DNA of 64,000 bases from JBHJHP01 sp042219855 (lineage in GTDB: Bacteria; Bacteroidota; Bacteroidia; Bacteroidales; UBA5342), in contig NZ_JBHJHP010000005.1 of assembly GCF_042219855.1 (NCBI RefSeq), positions 1 to 64,000 on the forward strand, given 5' to 3'. A program made the translations under genes and the position numbers. Shown piece after piece: positions 52,682 through 61,120 of the stretch. Numbering within the stretch: position 1 is the first letter of the stretch; each line of letters starts with the position of its first letter. The notes under the pieces are model-generated. The model had not been told where the DNA came from, ran no database searches, and worked only from the letters and a program-made list of their open reading frames with translations.

Positions 52682-54928
52682 ATGAGCACAAAAAAACTCT
52701 GGACCGGTTTTATTCTGGTCATGGTGATTTCGTTCGGTATCCTTGGTTGGTTCGGACACGAAATTTACAGGGATGCACCCCCTATCCCCGACAAGGTAGT
52801 ATTAACGGACGGCACACAGGTCATGTCGTCAAAAGATATAAAGGACGGCCAGAATGTATGGCAGTCTACAGGAGGACAGGAACTGGGAACAGTTTGGGGT
52901 CATGGCGCCTATAAAGCACCTGACTGGACAGCAGACTGGCTGCACCGGGAAGCTGTATATATTTTGAATGTATGGTCGCAAAATGAATTTTCAGTTCCTT
53001 ATGATCAACTGGGTGATGAGAAGCAGGCCATGCTACAAAAACGACTGCAAAACCAGTTACGCAAAAACAATTATGATCCACAGACCAAAACCCTGACCAT
53101 CTCACCTGTACGCTACCAGGCCTATGAAGCCGTAAGTAAACATTACAAAGGTTTATTTATGGACGATCCCGGACTGGCTGAACTCAGGGAAGCCTACAGT
53201 ATACCCGAAAATGCCATCAAAGATCCGGAGAGAATGGCCATGATGAATGCCTTTTTCTTTTGGGCCAGCTGGGCTACGGTTACAGAACGACCGGGTAAAG
53301 AGATCACATATACCAATAACTGGCCTGCTGAAAAACTGGTGGGTAACACGCCGCCCGGATCGCTCCTGCTCTGGACCGGCTTCAGTGTTATTATTCTATT
53401 ATTCGGAATAGGCCTGCTGGCATGGTATTATGCATCCAATCGCGGCGAGGATGACCACAGTACAGTACCAAAAGTCAATCCTTTGTCCGGTACAAAACTG
53501 ACACCATCCATGAAAGCTACTCTCAAGTATTTCTGGGTTGTTACCGCATTAATCCTGGTACAAATCTTAATGGGAGTAATTACAGCGCATTACGGTGTGG
53601 AGGGTTCCGGTTTTTATGGCCTGCCACTGGATAAAATGCTGCCCTACTCTATTTCACGAACGTGGCATATTCAGCTGGCCATTTTCTGGATTGCCACTTC
53701 ATGGCTGGCAACCGGTTTATTTATTGCACCGGCTATTTCAGGGAGAGAACCAAAATACCAGCGCTTTGGCGTGAATTTTTTGTTTATCGCACTTCTGATC
53801 ATTGTTGTCGGATCACTTGCAGGTCAGTGGATGGGTGTGATGCAAAAACTGGGTCTGATCGAAAACTTCTGGTTTGGACATCAGGGGTACGAATACGTTG
53901 ATCTCGGCCGTTTCTGGCAGATCTTTCTACTCATTGGCCTTGTCCTGTGGCTGTTTTTAATGGGACGTGCCATTCTGCCGGCCCTGAAACAGAAAAATGA
54001 ACACAGACATCTTTTGACCATGTTCCTGATTGCCTCCATCGCTATTGCCGCTTTCTATTCAGCAGGACTGATGTGGGGAAGACAAACCCATCTTGCCATG
54101 GCAGAATACTGGCGCTGGTGGGTGGTTCACCTCTGGGTGGAAGGTTTCTTCGAAGTGTTTGCAACCGTAGCGATCGCCTTCCTGTTTGTAAGGATGCAAC
54201 TGATAGGATCGAAAATAGCCACTTCAAGTGTGCTTTTCTCTACCATTATCTTCCTGTCAGGCGGCATAATCGGTACGTTCCACCACCTTTATTTTACCGG
54301 TACGCCAACTGCGGTACTGGCTCTCGGTGCCTCCTTCAGTGCATTGGAAGTTGTTCCGCTGGTTTTGATGGGTTTTGAAGCCTATCACAATATCAGGCTC
54401 AGCAGAGCCAGCGACTGGGTGTCGGCCTATAAATGGCCTATCTACTTTTTTGTGGCTGTTGCATTCTGGAATTTTCTTGGTGCCGGAATCTTTGGTTTCC
54501 TGATTAACCCGCCCATTGCTCTTTATTATATGCAGGGACTTAACACCACACCGGTTCATGGCCACACCGCCCTGTTTGGTGTATACGGCATGCTGGGTAT
54601 CGGCCTGATGCTTTTTGTGCTTCGCGATATGGATCTGAGCGCCAACTGGAAACAGAAACCGATCAAAAATGCCTTCTGGCTGCTCAATATCGGATTGCTG
54701 CTGATGGTTGTGATCAGCGTACTGCCGGTAGGACTTGCACAGACCGTTGCCAGCGTAAAACACGGACTGTGGTATGCCCGTTCTGCAGAGTTCCTGAATA
54801 CACCACCGTTGCAAACCATCCGCTGGCTGCGGGTGATTGGTGATACCATCTTTGCCTTTGGGGCACTGATCCTGGCCTGGTTTGTCTTTGGATTGAAATT
54901 TGGCTGGTCGCTGAAGAAACAGCAATAA
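52682..54928 (+). CDS. norB: Quinol-dependent nitric oxide reductase (qNor)
   Basis: A 748-residue membrane enzyme that reduces NO to N2O with electrons from quinol. The N-terminal 220 residues are the qNor extension, with GQNVWQSTGGQELGTVWGHG but no CxxCH heme c site. About 14 helices follow. The heme and FeB ligands of the heme-copper oxidase superfamily are His329 (WHIQLA), His483 with Glu487 (HLWVEGFFE), His534/535 (TFHHLY) and His626/His628 (VHGHTALFG). Glu487 is the extra FeB-region Glu of Nor enzymes. It is divergent from ric, is a single-gene unit, and ends at a strong terminator. Confidence 0.97.
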   Translation: MSTKKLWTGFILVMVISFGILGWFGHEIYRDAPPIPDKVVLTDGTQVMSSKDIKDGQNVWQSTGGQELGTVWGHGAYKAPDWTADWLHREAVYILNVWSQNEFSVPYDQLGDEKQAMLQKRLQNQLRKNNYDPQTKTLTISPVRYQAYEAVSKHYKGLFMDDPGLAELREAYSIPENAIKDPERMAMMNAFFFWASWATVTERPGKEITYTNNWPAEKLVGNTPPGSLLLWTGFSVIILLFGIGLLAWYYASNRGEDDHSTVPKVNPLSGTKLTPSMKATLKYFWVVTALILVQILMGVITAHYGVEGSGFYGLPLDKMLPYSISRTWHIQLAIFWIATSWLATGLFIAPAISGREPKYQRFGVNFLFIALLIIVVGSLAGQWMGVMQKLGLIENFWFGHQGYEYVDLGRFWQIFLLIGLVLWLFLMGRAILPALKQKNEHRHLLTMFLIASIAIAAFYSAGLMWGRQTHLAMAEYWRWWVVHLWVEGFFEVFATVAIAFLFVRMQLIGSKIATSSVLFSTIIFLSGGIIGTFHHLYFTGTPTAVLALGASFSALEVVPLVLMGFEAYHNIRLSRASDWVSAYKWPIYFFVAVAFWNFLGAGIFGFLINPPIALYYMQGLNTTPVHGHTALFGVYGMLGIGLMLFVLRDMDLSANWKQKPIKNAFWLLNIGLLLMVVISVLPVGLAQTVASVKHGLWYARSAEFLNTPPLQTIRWLRVIGDTIFAFGALILAWFVFGLKFGWSLKKQQ

Positions 54929-54931
54929 TTC

Positions 54932-54960
54932 AAAGAGCCGCTGCAGAGCGGCTCTTTTTT
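54932..54960 (+). terminator. Rho-independent terminator of norB, also usable in the other direction
   Basis: AAAGAGCCGCT and AGCGGCTCTTT form an 11-bp stem with a GCAG loop (54943-54946), followed by T6. It ends where the antiporter gene ends on the other strand, so it can serve both. Confidence 0.95.
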
Positions 54961-55912
54961 ATTCCTGCATGACCAGAAAGGTAGTATAGGCTATAAAGGT
55001 TACCAGCAGAACAGCGGCTTCCCAACGGTCGAGTTTCTTTCTCTGTCCCGTAAACATAGCTATAAACAGGAAAATGGTTCCACCGGTTAATATCCAGAGA
55101 TCGGTATTGAAATGGGTATTATAAGGAATAGGCTTCACAAGTGAACTGATCCCGAGAATCAGAAAAATATTAAAGATATTGGATCCGATGACATTCCCGA
55201 TGGCGATATCGTTATTCTTTTTCATCACGGCCACTACAGAGGTGAACAGTTCCGGCAGCGATGTTCCGGCAGCGATTATGGTCAGACCGATAACCTTCTC
55301 ACTTACCCCAAGTTCTGTTGCAAACTTCACGGCATTATCCACCACCAGCTTTCCACCAATAACCAGACCGGCTAAACCTGAAGCAATAAAGATCGCAATC
55401 AGCCAAACGGGGCGCTGCTTTTCTACCGTTGCGTGATCCGGTAAGTCAGTTTTCATCTGTCGGTACACATACCAAAGAAACAGTGCAAAGAGCATCAGAA
55501 AAATCATACCATCCAGTCTTGAGATGACCGGAAGTTGTCTGTGCAAGGTATCATTGGCCATAAACAGCAACAACAGTGCGGCCATCAACGACAGAGGAAT
55601 CTCCTTCCATACCGTCCCTGATTTCACCACCAGCGGTGATATCAGACCAGCTACTCCAAGGATCATAAACAGGTTAAAATTATTGCTGCCAATGATATTC
55701 CCAAGCACAATATCATAATGTTGCTGTGAGGAACTGATAATGTTCACCACCAGTTCAGGCGCCGACGTCCCAAATGCCACAATCGTTAACCCAATGGCCA
55801 GTTCAGAAATTCTGTATTTCCGTGCCAGTGAAGATGCTCCGTCAACCAGCCAGTCCGCACCTTTTACCAGCAGTCCAAGCCCTAAAAGCATATATAGAAT
55901 ATTCCAGATCAT
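54959..55912 (-). CDS. Calcium/sodium antiporter (CaCA family, YrbG-like)
   Basis: A 317-residue membrane protein with two inverted repeats of five helices. Each contains the alpha-repeat GTSAPELVVNIIS (about 49-61) or GTSLPELFTSVVA, with GNIIGSNNFNLF and GNVIGSNIFNIF next to them. This is the K+-independent YrbG type, exchanging Ca2+ for Na+ or H+. It is convergent with norB and has no partner gene. A TACATTTG box lies right at the start codon, which would give an almost leaderless transcript if used. Confidence 0.93.
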   Translation of the reverse strand: MIWNILYMLLGLGLLVKGADWLVDGASSLARKYRISELAIGLTIVAFGTSAPELVVNIISSSQQHYDIVLGNIIGSNNFNLFMILGVAGLISPLVVKSGTVWKEIPLSLMAALLLLFMANDTLHRQLPVISRLDGMIFLMLFALFLWYVYRQMKTDLPDHATVEKQRPVWLIAIFIASGLAGLVIGGKLVVDNAVKFATELGVSEKVIGLTIIAAGTSLPELFTSVVAVMKKNNDIAIGNVIGSNIFNIFLILGISSLVKPIPYNTHFNTDLWILTGGTIFLFIAMFTGQRKKLDRWEAAVLLVTFIAYTTFLVMQE

Positions 55913-56263
55913 ATCAGCACCAAATGTATGACAGAAATTAATGCATACTGCAATTTTATCATCTTATTATTGGAGTTATGAACCAGTAAAACCGAAAAGA
56001 GGAAGTCAGAACCTTCCATGTTGCTGTGAGTCGTCCTCCTTTGCTGACAAAGGAGGTGGCTTTGCCGAAGACGAAGCCGGAGGATTTATTAAAAAAAGTA
56101 TCCAATGTTTTGACTTATAACGTTCCCGCGGTAAGGTGTCGTGGCAGTTTCTGTCCGATAGGATAGGAACTGTCAGGACGAAAAGTACTTTGCGCGAACG
56201 TTGATAATTTTGGTTTAAAAGTACTGCCATGCACTATGACCGCGTGTTGTGCAACGTTTTTTA
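55913..56263. other. Intergenic region with one frame-repeat element
   Basis: About 350 bp without a gene. It holds the form II repeat at 56032-56087 (separate entry) and otherwise plain DNA. Confidence 0.5.
56032..56087 (-). repeat. Frame-repeat element, form II
   Basis: On the minus strand: AAATCCTCCG, a 21-nt palindrome (GGCTT ... AAGCC), CACCTCCTTTG, TCAG, CAAAGGAGGACGA. Other copies are at 57217-57272, 60068-60123 and 60662-60715. This one has GCC in place of GTC in the palindrome. Confidence 0.85.
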
Positions 56264-56746
56264 TCACTCAGTATGTTTGTCTTCTTTTACCAGTCCATTG
56301 ATGAAATCGTCGAAACAATTTGCAATGTGAATATCTTCATTATTTTCCATGTCAAGCCATCTCACAGAAGGGATTGAATTATTTCTAAAATCAAGTGAAA
56401 TCCAATAATGTCCGTCCCCTGATAAAAGGACTTGCTTTTCAGGTAATCCCCATTCCTTTGTCATGTAATCGGAGTCAAGGATGTTTTGAGCTGTGTCGAT
56501 AGATTTGTCAGTCACTATGCCAAACATTTCATTAAATGGTACATGATCTTCAGCCCAAGAAGTTTTTTGTTTCATTGGAAATCTAAAACCTTTCGTATAT
56601 CCTCCATTTTGAATTTTTAAAAGTTCTATCAATAGTTTTGGTAGCTGAACTTTCAATGCAAATTCTGCACTCATTATCGTTTTATCAGTCAACGGTGGAT
56701 GTTTATAAAAGTTTTCAGCCCAAAAGTTGCTTTTATCGACAGTCAT
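56264..56746 (-). CDS. SMI1/KNR4 (SUKH) family protein
   Basis: A 160-residue SUKH-like protein. Landmarks are LPKLLIELLKIQNGGYTKGF, with the conserved NGG turn, VLLSGDGHYWISLDFR (GDG turn) and the WLDMENNEDIHIANCFDDFI end. SUKH proteins include many immunity proteins against contact-dependent toxins, but also housekeeping ones. No toxin gene is adjacent, and the gene is flanked by repeats and AT-rich DNA, so it may be an orphan immunity gene brought in by transfer. That is inference. Confidence 0.82.
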   Translation of the reverse strand: MTVDKSNFWAENFYKHPPLTDKTIMSAEFALKVQLPKLLIELLKIQNGGYTKGFRFPMKQKTSWAEDHVPFNEMFGIVTDKSIDTAQNILDSDYMTKEWGLPEKQVLLSGDGHYWISLDFRNNSIPSVRWLDMENNEDIHIANCFDDFINGLVKEDKHTE

Positions 56747-57084
56747 TTTTTCTTTTCAAATTGTTGCATAACTAGCATATATACTGATATTTATTCAGCA
56801 TTTCCATCCAATAGGGTTGATTTTGCGGTATTGGTTTCAGCTTTATTTTTAGTGATTGCTATGTAAATCATGATATTTTCAGAATTATTCCAAACCAGGA
56901 ACAGGCACAGATCAATTTTGGTGGATTAAAGATATGGAATTGAGGGGAATAAAGCAAGGGTTTAGAGACAGGTATCAAGACACTGGTATCAAGACTTGTT
57001 TTTATTTTTGAAAAGTGAGGATTAATAGTGAAAATCCTTTGATTCCTATCTTACGGTCGGTGATGAGGGTATGGTAAAAAAAAT

Positions 57085-57272
57085 AAATCCCCCGTCCTGA
57101 CGATACCGTCAGGACACCCCCTTTTGAAAAAGGGGGACGTCGTGACCGGCAAATGCCATGCGATCTGTGTTTCTTTGGATAAGGAGGACGTTGGGACATT
57201 CGGGTTCGCTGTGGGCCGTCCTCCTTTGCTAACAAAGGAGGTGGCTTTGTCGAAGACGAAGCCGGAGGATTT
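57085..57272. repeat. Composite frame-repeat block (form I + linker + form II), no gene
   Basis: Form I is AAATCCCCC (57085-57093), a 22-nt palindrome (arms GTCCTGACG and CGTCAGGAC, 57094-57115), then A, CCCCCTTTTGAAAAAGGGGG and ACGTCGTGACC. The linker runs ATGCCATGCGATCTGTG ... GGAGGACGTTGGG. Form II lies at 57217-57272. The same I-linker-II block lies between the two DUF559 genes (60529-60715), with a different palindrome of the same length. Confidence 0.92.
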
Positions 57273-57393
57273 TGCACAACAGAATCTCAAACTTTTGCTG
57301 ATAATACCTGTCATTAATCTTTCGTATTATTCCATTTATTTCTGGCCTTCAGTGTTTTTATTTTGTCAGTGGTTTAGTGGTGGACTGTAAGAG

Positions 57394-57485
57394 AAATCCT
57401 CCGATCCCGATCCCGATGTACATCGGGAGGACCACCTCATTTTGACTTCGATAAGCTGCGCTACTCAGTAACCAAAAGGAGGACG
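57394..57485. repeat. Frame-repeat element, form III
   Basis: AAATCCTCCG, an 18-nt perfect palindrome (TCCCGATGT and its complement, 57411-57428), GGACCACCTCATTTT, TTCGATAAGCTGCGC, TACTCAGTAACC, AAAAGGAGGACG. It follows the order of the elements at 19411-19504 and 19968-20061 but has different palindromes at both variable positions. Confidence 0.88.
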
Positions 57486-57542
57486 ATGGGACGGATGATT
57501 CTAAACACAAGTTACCGAAACACGATTAATTGCGTCTCTACC

Positions 57543-57648
57543 AGAATAAAGGTTTGTTTCCCAAAAAATGTACCTTTATTTTGATCAAAATGTACCTTTA
57601 TTTTAGTCAAAATATACCTTTATTTTTTCTTAAAGAAAGGTATGTTTT
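57543..57648. repeat. Five copies of a 22-bp motif (one inverted, three direct, one inverted)
   Basis: Three direct copies of AAAATGTACCTTTATTTT plus four bases lie at 57565, 57587 and 57609 with exact 22-bp spacing. Inverted partial copies flank them at about 57543-57560 and 57631-57648. The block is in the gap before the DoxX gene (57887). A decayed GACGCGATT palindrome (about 57524-57542) precedes it. The rest of 56747-57886 is AT-rich and holds no gene I can support. Confidence 0.85.
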
Positions 57649-57886
57649 TCTGACAGGTTGTTTTTGTATCATTGAAAATTCATTTTAAAAGCTAATTTAT
57701 GGTTGCCACTTGTTGGATAAAACCATAAATTTACAATCCTATTCCACTCTTACTTATTTTATCCCACAAGTTACAGCCCTCAGTTCAGCCCTCATGCCAT
57801 TTGAGAATTCATACAGTGCTATCAGGTAAATGTTTAGCATGACGATGTACAAATTCTCAATAGATTAAGATTAAAAACATAACACC

Positions 57887-58306
57887 ATGAATACTTTAAC
57901 GGACAAATGGACATCCTGGTCACCTTTTATACTGGGATTATTACGCATTATTGCTGCGATTATGTTTATGATGGCAGGAGCGATGAAACTTTTTGCTTTT
58001 CCGGCGGGTATGCCTCCAAATGGAGAAACTGTAGAATTATTATCGCAAATGGGAATAGGTGGAATTCTTGAATTCTTTGGTGGTTTACTTTTGCTGCTGG
58101 GGCTGTATACAAGACCTGTCGCCTTTATTCTTGCTGGGGAAATGGCTGTGGCCTATTTCCAGTTTCATGCACCTCAGGGCTTCTGGCCGGTTATGAACAA
58201 TGGACAGACGGCCATTTTGTACTGTTTTATCTGGCTGTATATTTCTGCCGCCGGAGCTGGTTCTTTTAGCATTGATGCATTGAGAAAGAAAACAAGGAAC
58301 ACATAA
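57887..58306 (+). CDS. DoxX-family membrane protein
   Basis: A 139-residue four-helix membrane protein of the DoxX/DUF417-like group. The pattern LGLLRIIAAIMFMMAGAMKLF, then GIGGILEFFGGLLLLLGLYTRPVAFILAGEMAVAYF, is typical: the GLYTRPVA turn and the second helix are diagnostic. The family's role is not settled; some members sit with thiol or redox partners. The gene is separated by 90 bp from the RibD-like gene that follows. Confidence 0.88.
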   Translation: MNTLTDKWTSWSPFILGLLRIIAAIMFMMAGAMKLFAFPAGMPPNGETVELLSQMGIGGILEFFGGLLLLLGLYTRPVAFILAGEMAVAYFQFHAPQGFWPVMNNGQTAILYCFIWLYISAAGAGSFSIDALRKKTRNT

Positions 58307-58396
58307 TCTACAACTTCAATATTGTTGATGTAGTCAGGGACCAGAGGTCATCGTATGACTTATTACTGATAATCAAAGAATAAATGATCATACAAT

Positions 58397-58945
58397 ATGA
58401 GAAAGGTAATTGCGGCAATTAATATGACGATTGACGGATTTTGCGACCATACGGCCGGACTGCCGGATGAAGAGATTCATCAACATTATACAGAATTATT
58501 GGATCAGGGAGACGTCATACTTTACGGCAGAACAACATATCAGCTTATGGAATTCTGGCGAACGTTTTTAGAAAATCCTTCAGAAGATGAATCGATGAAC
58601 GAATTTGCCAGGGCTATTAACAAAATTCAAAAAATTGTTTTCTCCCATACGCTTAAAAATACAGACTGGGAAAGTGCAACCATAGCAAATCCTGGTTTAA
58701 AAGAAACGGTTTCAGAACTCAGGCAACAATCAGGAAAAAATATTTTAATTGGCAGTCGCAGTTTAATTATACAACTATTGAAATTTAACCTGATTGATGA
58801 ATACCAACTTTGCATTCATCCTGTTGTTGAAGGAAAAGGTTTGCCGTTATTTGAGAATATACAGGACAGGAAAATTTTAAAACTGGTGAAAACCAAAACA
58901 TTTAAAGGTGGTGCCGTAGCGCTTTACTATGAGCCAAAACAATAA
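58397..58945 (+). CDS. RibD C-terminal (dihydrofolate reductase-like) protein
   Basis: A 182-residue stand-alone reductase domain of the RibD_C/DHFR-like fold, which uses NAD(P)H. The N-terminal strand MRKVIAAINMTIDGFCDHTAG is characteristic, followed by GDVILYGRTTYQLMEFW and KNILIGSRSLIIQLLKFNLIDEYQLCIHPV. It lacks the deaminase domain of full-length RibD. The substrate is unknown; related proteins are annotated only as dihydrofolate reductase family. Confidence 0.9.
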   Translation: MRKVIAAINMTIDGFCDHTAGLPDEEIHQHYTELLDQGDVILYGRTTYQLMEFWRTFLENPSEDESMNEFARAINKIQKIVFSHTLKNTDWESATIANPGLKETVSELRQQSGKNILIGSRSLIIQLLKFNLIDEYQLCIHPVVEGKGLPLFENIQDRKILKLVKTKTFKGGAVALYYEPKQ

Positions 58946-59034
58946 TAGGAACATGGAAGTGCCTGCAATGACCACTTCAAGACCAAACAGACATGCATAA
59001 ACCAGATAACGTAAAACGTTACAAAAAATGAAAA

Positions 59035-59130
59035 GTAACCCCGGCATTGTGTCACCGCTAAGGCGACAGGCGGTAATGCCGGGTTACTGAAGACTGCGTG
59101 GAAAAGGGTTTCAACCCTTTATGTAGTCTT
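59035..59130. ncRNA. Two adjacent strong hairpins, possible structured RNA or repeat
   Basis: Hairpin 1 pairs GTAACCCCGGCATT (59035-59048) with AATGCCGGGTTAC (59075-59087; one bulge) and has an inner ACCGC/GCGGT stem. Hairpin 2 pairs AAGACT (59090-59095) with AGTCTT (59125-59130) around a perfect AAAGGGTT-TC-AACCCTTT stem (59103-59120). They lie 3 bp apart. I found no second copy in the window. The remainder of 58946-59637 shows no gene. Confidence 0.4.
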
Positions 59131-59637
59131 TTAACCGGACAACAGTGAAAATAGGTTGTTGTAAATGGTAACTGTGATTTGCATTGATATTCAGAACAAT
59201 ACAAAATATAAATATGGAATTTATGCAAAGTATTTCCAAATTTCAAATCAAGTCCGTTTACTTTTATAATTACCATAATTAACTAATATCATGTTTGTTA
59301 CAAAACAAAATGAAAATTTTAATAGGACACTAATGGGTTGTTTTATTAAACAATATGAAAAGAAACTGACTGAGATCTAAATCTGCGGGTAAACGGGGTA
59401 TAACTGACTTTAATGTTCAAATAAAATCCGCCTAAAATTAGGAAGATAAATAATATTTGTCAAGCCATTCCTTTCTAAACAAGCATCTTAACTGTTAATA
59501 CATGTCTAAACAATGTTTATTTATGTTAAAACCCTGCGCAATTATTTGTTTAATTCTATAGCGCAATGTTTGCACAAAATACATTTTCATACTATTTTTA
59601 CAAGAAGTGAACTAATTAACGCTTAATTCCACCGGGT

Positions 59638-60009
59638 ATGAACCAAAATATATCGCTGATTTACGATCAGCAGGCTAAGGTATTCATCAATAAAATTGTT
59701 GGGAAAGTTGATTTAAACCGAATACTTGATACCTGGCAGAATGCCCTTGAATCACTGGACATACCTGATAATTTTAAAGGCTTTATTATTGACTGTGAAT
59801 CCGGTCATTTTGATTTCTCTCTGAAACATTTCGAAAAACTGGTCCTGATTTACCGCATGCATGTTTCTAAATTAAGAAACAAAAAAGTGGCCATCATAGC
59901 CAATGATCCACACGATGTAGTATTTTCCACCCTCCTTGAATTTGCCAATAAATACAATACCAAAACATTTTCGACCCAGGAAGCAGCACTCTACTGGATG
60001 GATGTATAA
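59638..60009 (+). CDS. STAS-like (SpoIIAA-type) protein
   Basis: A 123-residue cytoplasmic protein with a short alpha/beta fold: VFINKIVGKVDLNRILDTWQNAL, GFIIDCESGHFDF, LRNKKVAIIANDPHDVVF and KTFSTQEAALYWMDV. The last segment is like the F-x-T-x-EAAxxWL ending of SpoIIAA-like STAS proteins in Bacteroidota. No partner kinase or anti-sigma gene is near. The first repeat of the DUF559 block begins 58 bp after the stop. Confidence 0.7.
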   Translation: MNQNISLIYDQQAKVFINKIVGKVDLNRILDTWQNALESLDIPDNFKGFIIDCESGHFDFSLKHFEKLVLIYRMHVSKLRNKKVAIIANDPHDVVFSTLLEFANKYNTKTFSTQEAALYWMDV

Positions 60010-60067
60010 CAGGCCTTAATGTGGTGCTTTGATAAGAATCGCCGGAACTTTCAGGTTTGCTGTGAGT

Positions 60068-60123
60068 CGTCCTCCTTTGCTGACAAAGGAGGTGGCTTTG
60101 TCGAAGACGAAGCCGGAGGATTT
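60068..60123 (-). repeat. Frame-repeat element, form II, downstream of DUF559 copy 1
   Basis: On the minus strand AAATCCTCCG, a palindrome (GGCTTCGTCTTCGACAAAGCC type), ACCTCCTTTG, CAAAGGAGGACGA. It starts within a few bases of the DUF559 stop codon. Confidence 0.9.
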
Positions 60124-60128
60124 TATGG

Positions 60129-60500
60129 TCAGGCTGTTTCTCCTTCCAGTTTTTCAACCATATTCTGTATATCCAAAGCCACATAATTAAGATTGTAGAT
60201 TACTTCATTTTCTGAAAATCTTAAAACAGTATAACCTGAATCAGTCAACCACTTCTCTCGCTTATAATCTTCCGGGCCATTTGTTTTATGTGAACTGCCA
60301 TCCAACTCAATTATCAGATTTAACTTCCGGCAAATAAAATCAACAACATAGTTGCCAACTCTGTACTGACGGTTAAACTGATAACCGTTTAATTGTTTTG
60401 CTTTTAATACATCCCGCCATAGAATAGCTTCACCCATGGTACCATGTTTTCGGTTTTCACGGGCATAATTTTTATTGTACTGATTGTAATTTAGTTTCAT
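60129..60500 (-). CDS. DUF559 endonuclease-like protein, copy 1
   Basis: A 123-residue DUF559 protein, related to the Vsr/PD-(D/E)XK nuclease fold. The active-site set is Glu24 (GEAILW), Asp54 (VVDFICRKL), Glu65-x-Asp67 (IIELDGSSH) and Arg94 (VLRFSENEV). Its DNA is, by eye, identical to that at 60721-61092. It is bracketed by form II (60068-60123) downstream and form I (60529 on) upstream. A promoter lies in the upstream repeat: -7 TACCTTTG (60527-60520) and -33 TTG (60549-60547) in the loop of the palindrome. The nuclease activity and any link to moving the repeats are inference. Confidence 0.9.
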   Translation of the reverse strand: MKLNYNQYNKNYARENRKHGTMGEAILWRDVLKAKQLNGYQFNRQYRVGNYVVDFICRKLNLIIELDGSSHKTNGPEDYKREKWLTDSGYTVLRFSENEVIYNLNYVALDIQNMVEKLEGETA

Positions 60501-60528
60501 ATGCTTAATAGGATTTATTCAAAGGTAT

Positions 60529-60715
60529 AAATCCCCCACCAATTGTCAAGCCAATTGGTACCCCCTTTTGAAAAAGGGGGACGTCGTGACCGGCAAATGC
60601 CATGCGATCTGTGTTTCTTTGGAAAAAGGAGGACGTTGGGACATTCAGGTTCGCTGTGGGCCGTCCTCCTTTGGCCAAAGGAGGTGGGTTTGTCAACGAC
60701 GAAGCCGGAGGATTT
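60529..60715. repeat. Form I + linker + form II block between the DUF559 copies
   Basis: Form I: AAATCCCCC (60529-60537), a 22-nt palindrome (arms ACCAATTG and CAATTGGT, 60538-60559), A, CCCCCTTTTGAAAAAGGGGG. The linker matches that of 57140-57216. Form II (60662-60715) has a shortened spacer (GGC) and a changed palindrome (GGGTTTGTCAAC ...). It carries the DUF559 copy 1 promoter. Confidence 0.93.
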
Positions 60716-60720
60716 TATGG

Positions 60721-61092
60721 TCAGGCTGTTTCTCCTTCCAGTTTTTCAACCATATTCTGTATATCCAAAGCCACATAATTAAGATTGTAGATTACTTCAT
60801 TTTCTGAAAATCTTAAAACAGTATAACCTGAATCAGTCAACCACTTCTCTCGCTTATAATCTTCCGGGCCATTTGTTTTATGTGAACTGCCATCCAACTC
60901 AATTATCAGATTTAACTTCCGGCAAATAAAATCAACAACATAGTTGCCAACTCTGTACTGACGGTTAAACTGATAACCGTTTAATTGTTTTGCTTTTAAT
61001 ACATCCCGCCATAGAATAGCTTCACCCATGGTACCATGTTTTCGGTTTTCACGGGCATAATTTTTATTGTACTGATTGTAATTTAGTTTCAT
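60721..61092 (-). CDS. DUF559 endonuclease-like protein, copy 2
   Basis: A 123-residue product identical to copy 1. The repeated unit has a period of 592 bp. DNA identity extends from about 60704 to 61187; the first difference I find on the right is GGCAGATGCC for GGCAAATGCC. By contrast, the left-flanking form II elements of the two copies differ at several bases. A promoter identical to that of copy 1 lies upstream (-7 61119-61112, -33 61141-61139). Confidence 0.9.
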   Translation of the reverse strand: MKLNYNQYNKNYARENRKHGTMGEAILWRDVLKAKQLNGYQFNRQYRVGNYVVDFICRKLNLIIELDGSSHKTNGPEDYKREKWLTDSGYTVLRFSENEVIYNLNYVALDIQNMVEKLEGETA

Positions 61093-61120
61093 ATGCTTAA
61101 TAGGATTTATTCAAAGGTAT

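Noticed and set aside
54257..54925. 222-codon minus-strand frame
   Set aside because: Antisense shadow of the norB helices; low-complexity polar content is typical of reversed membrane-protein genes.
57002..57314. Minus-strand frames rich in PPPLAKEDGP-like strings
   Set aside because: They arise from the frame-repeat block and are not proteins; the same applies to short frames at 60505-60807 and 61107-61301.
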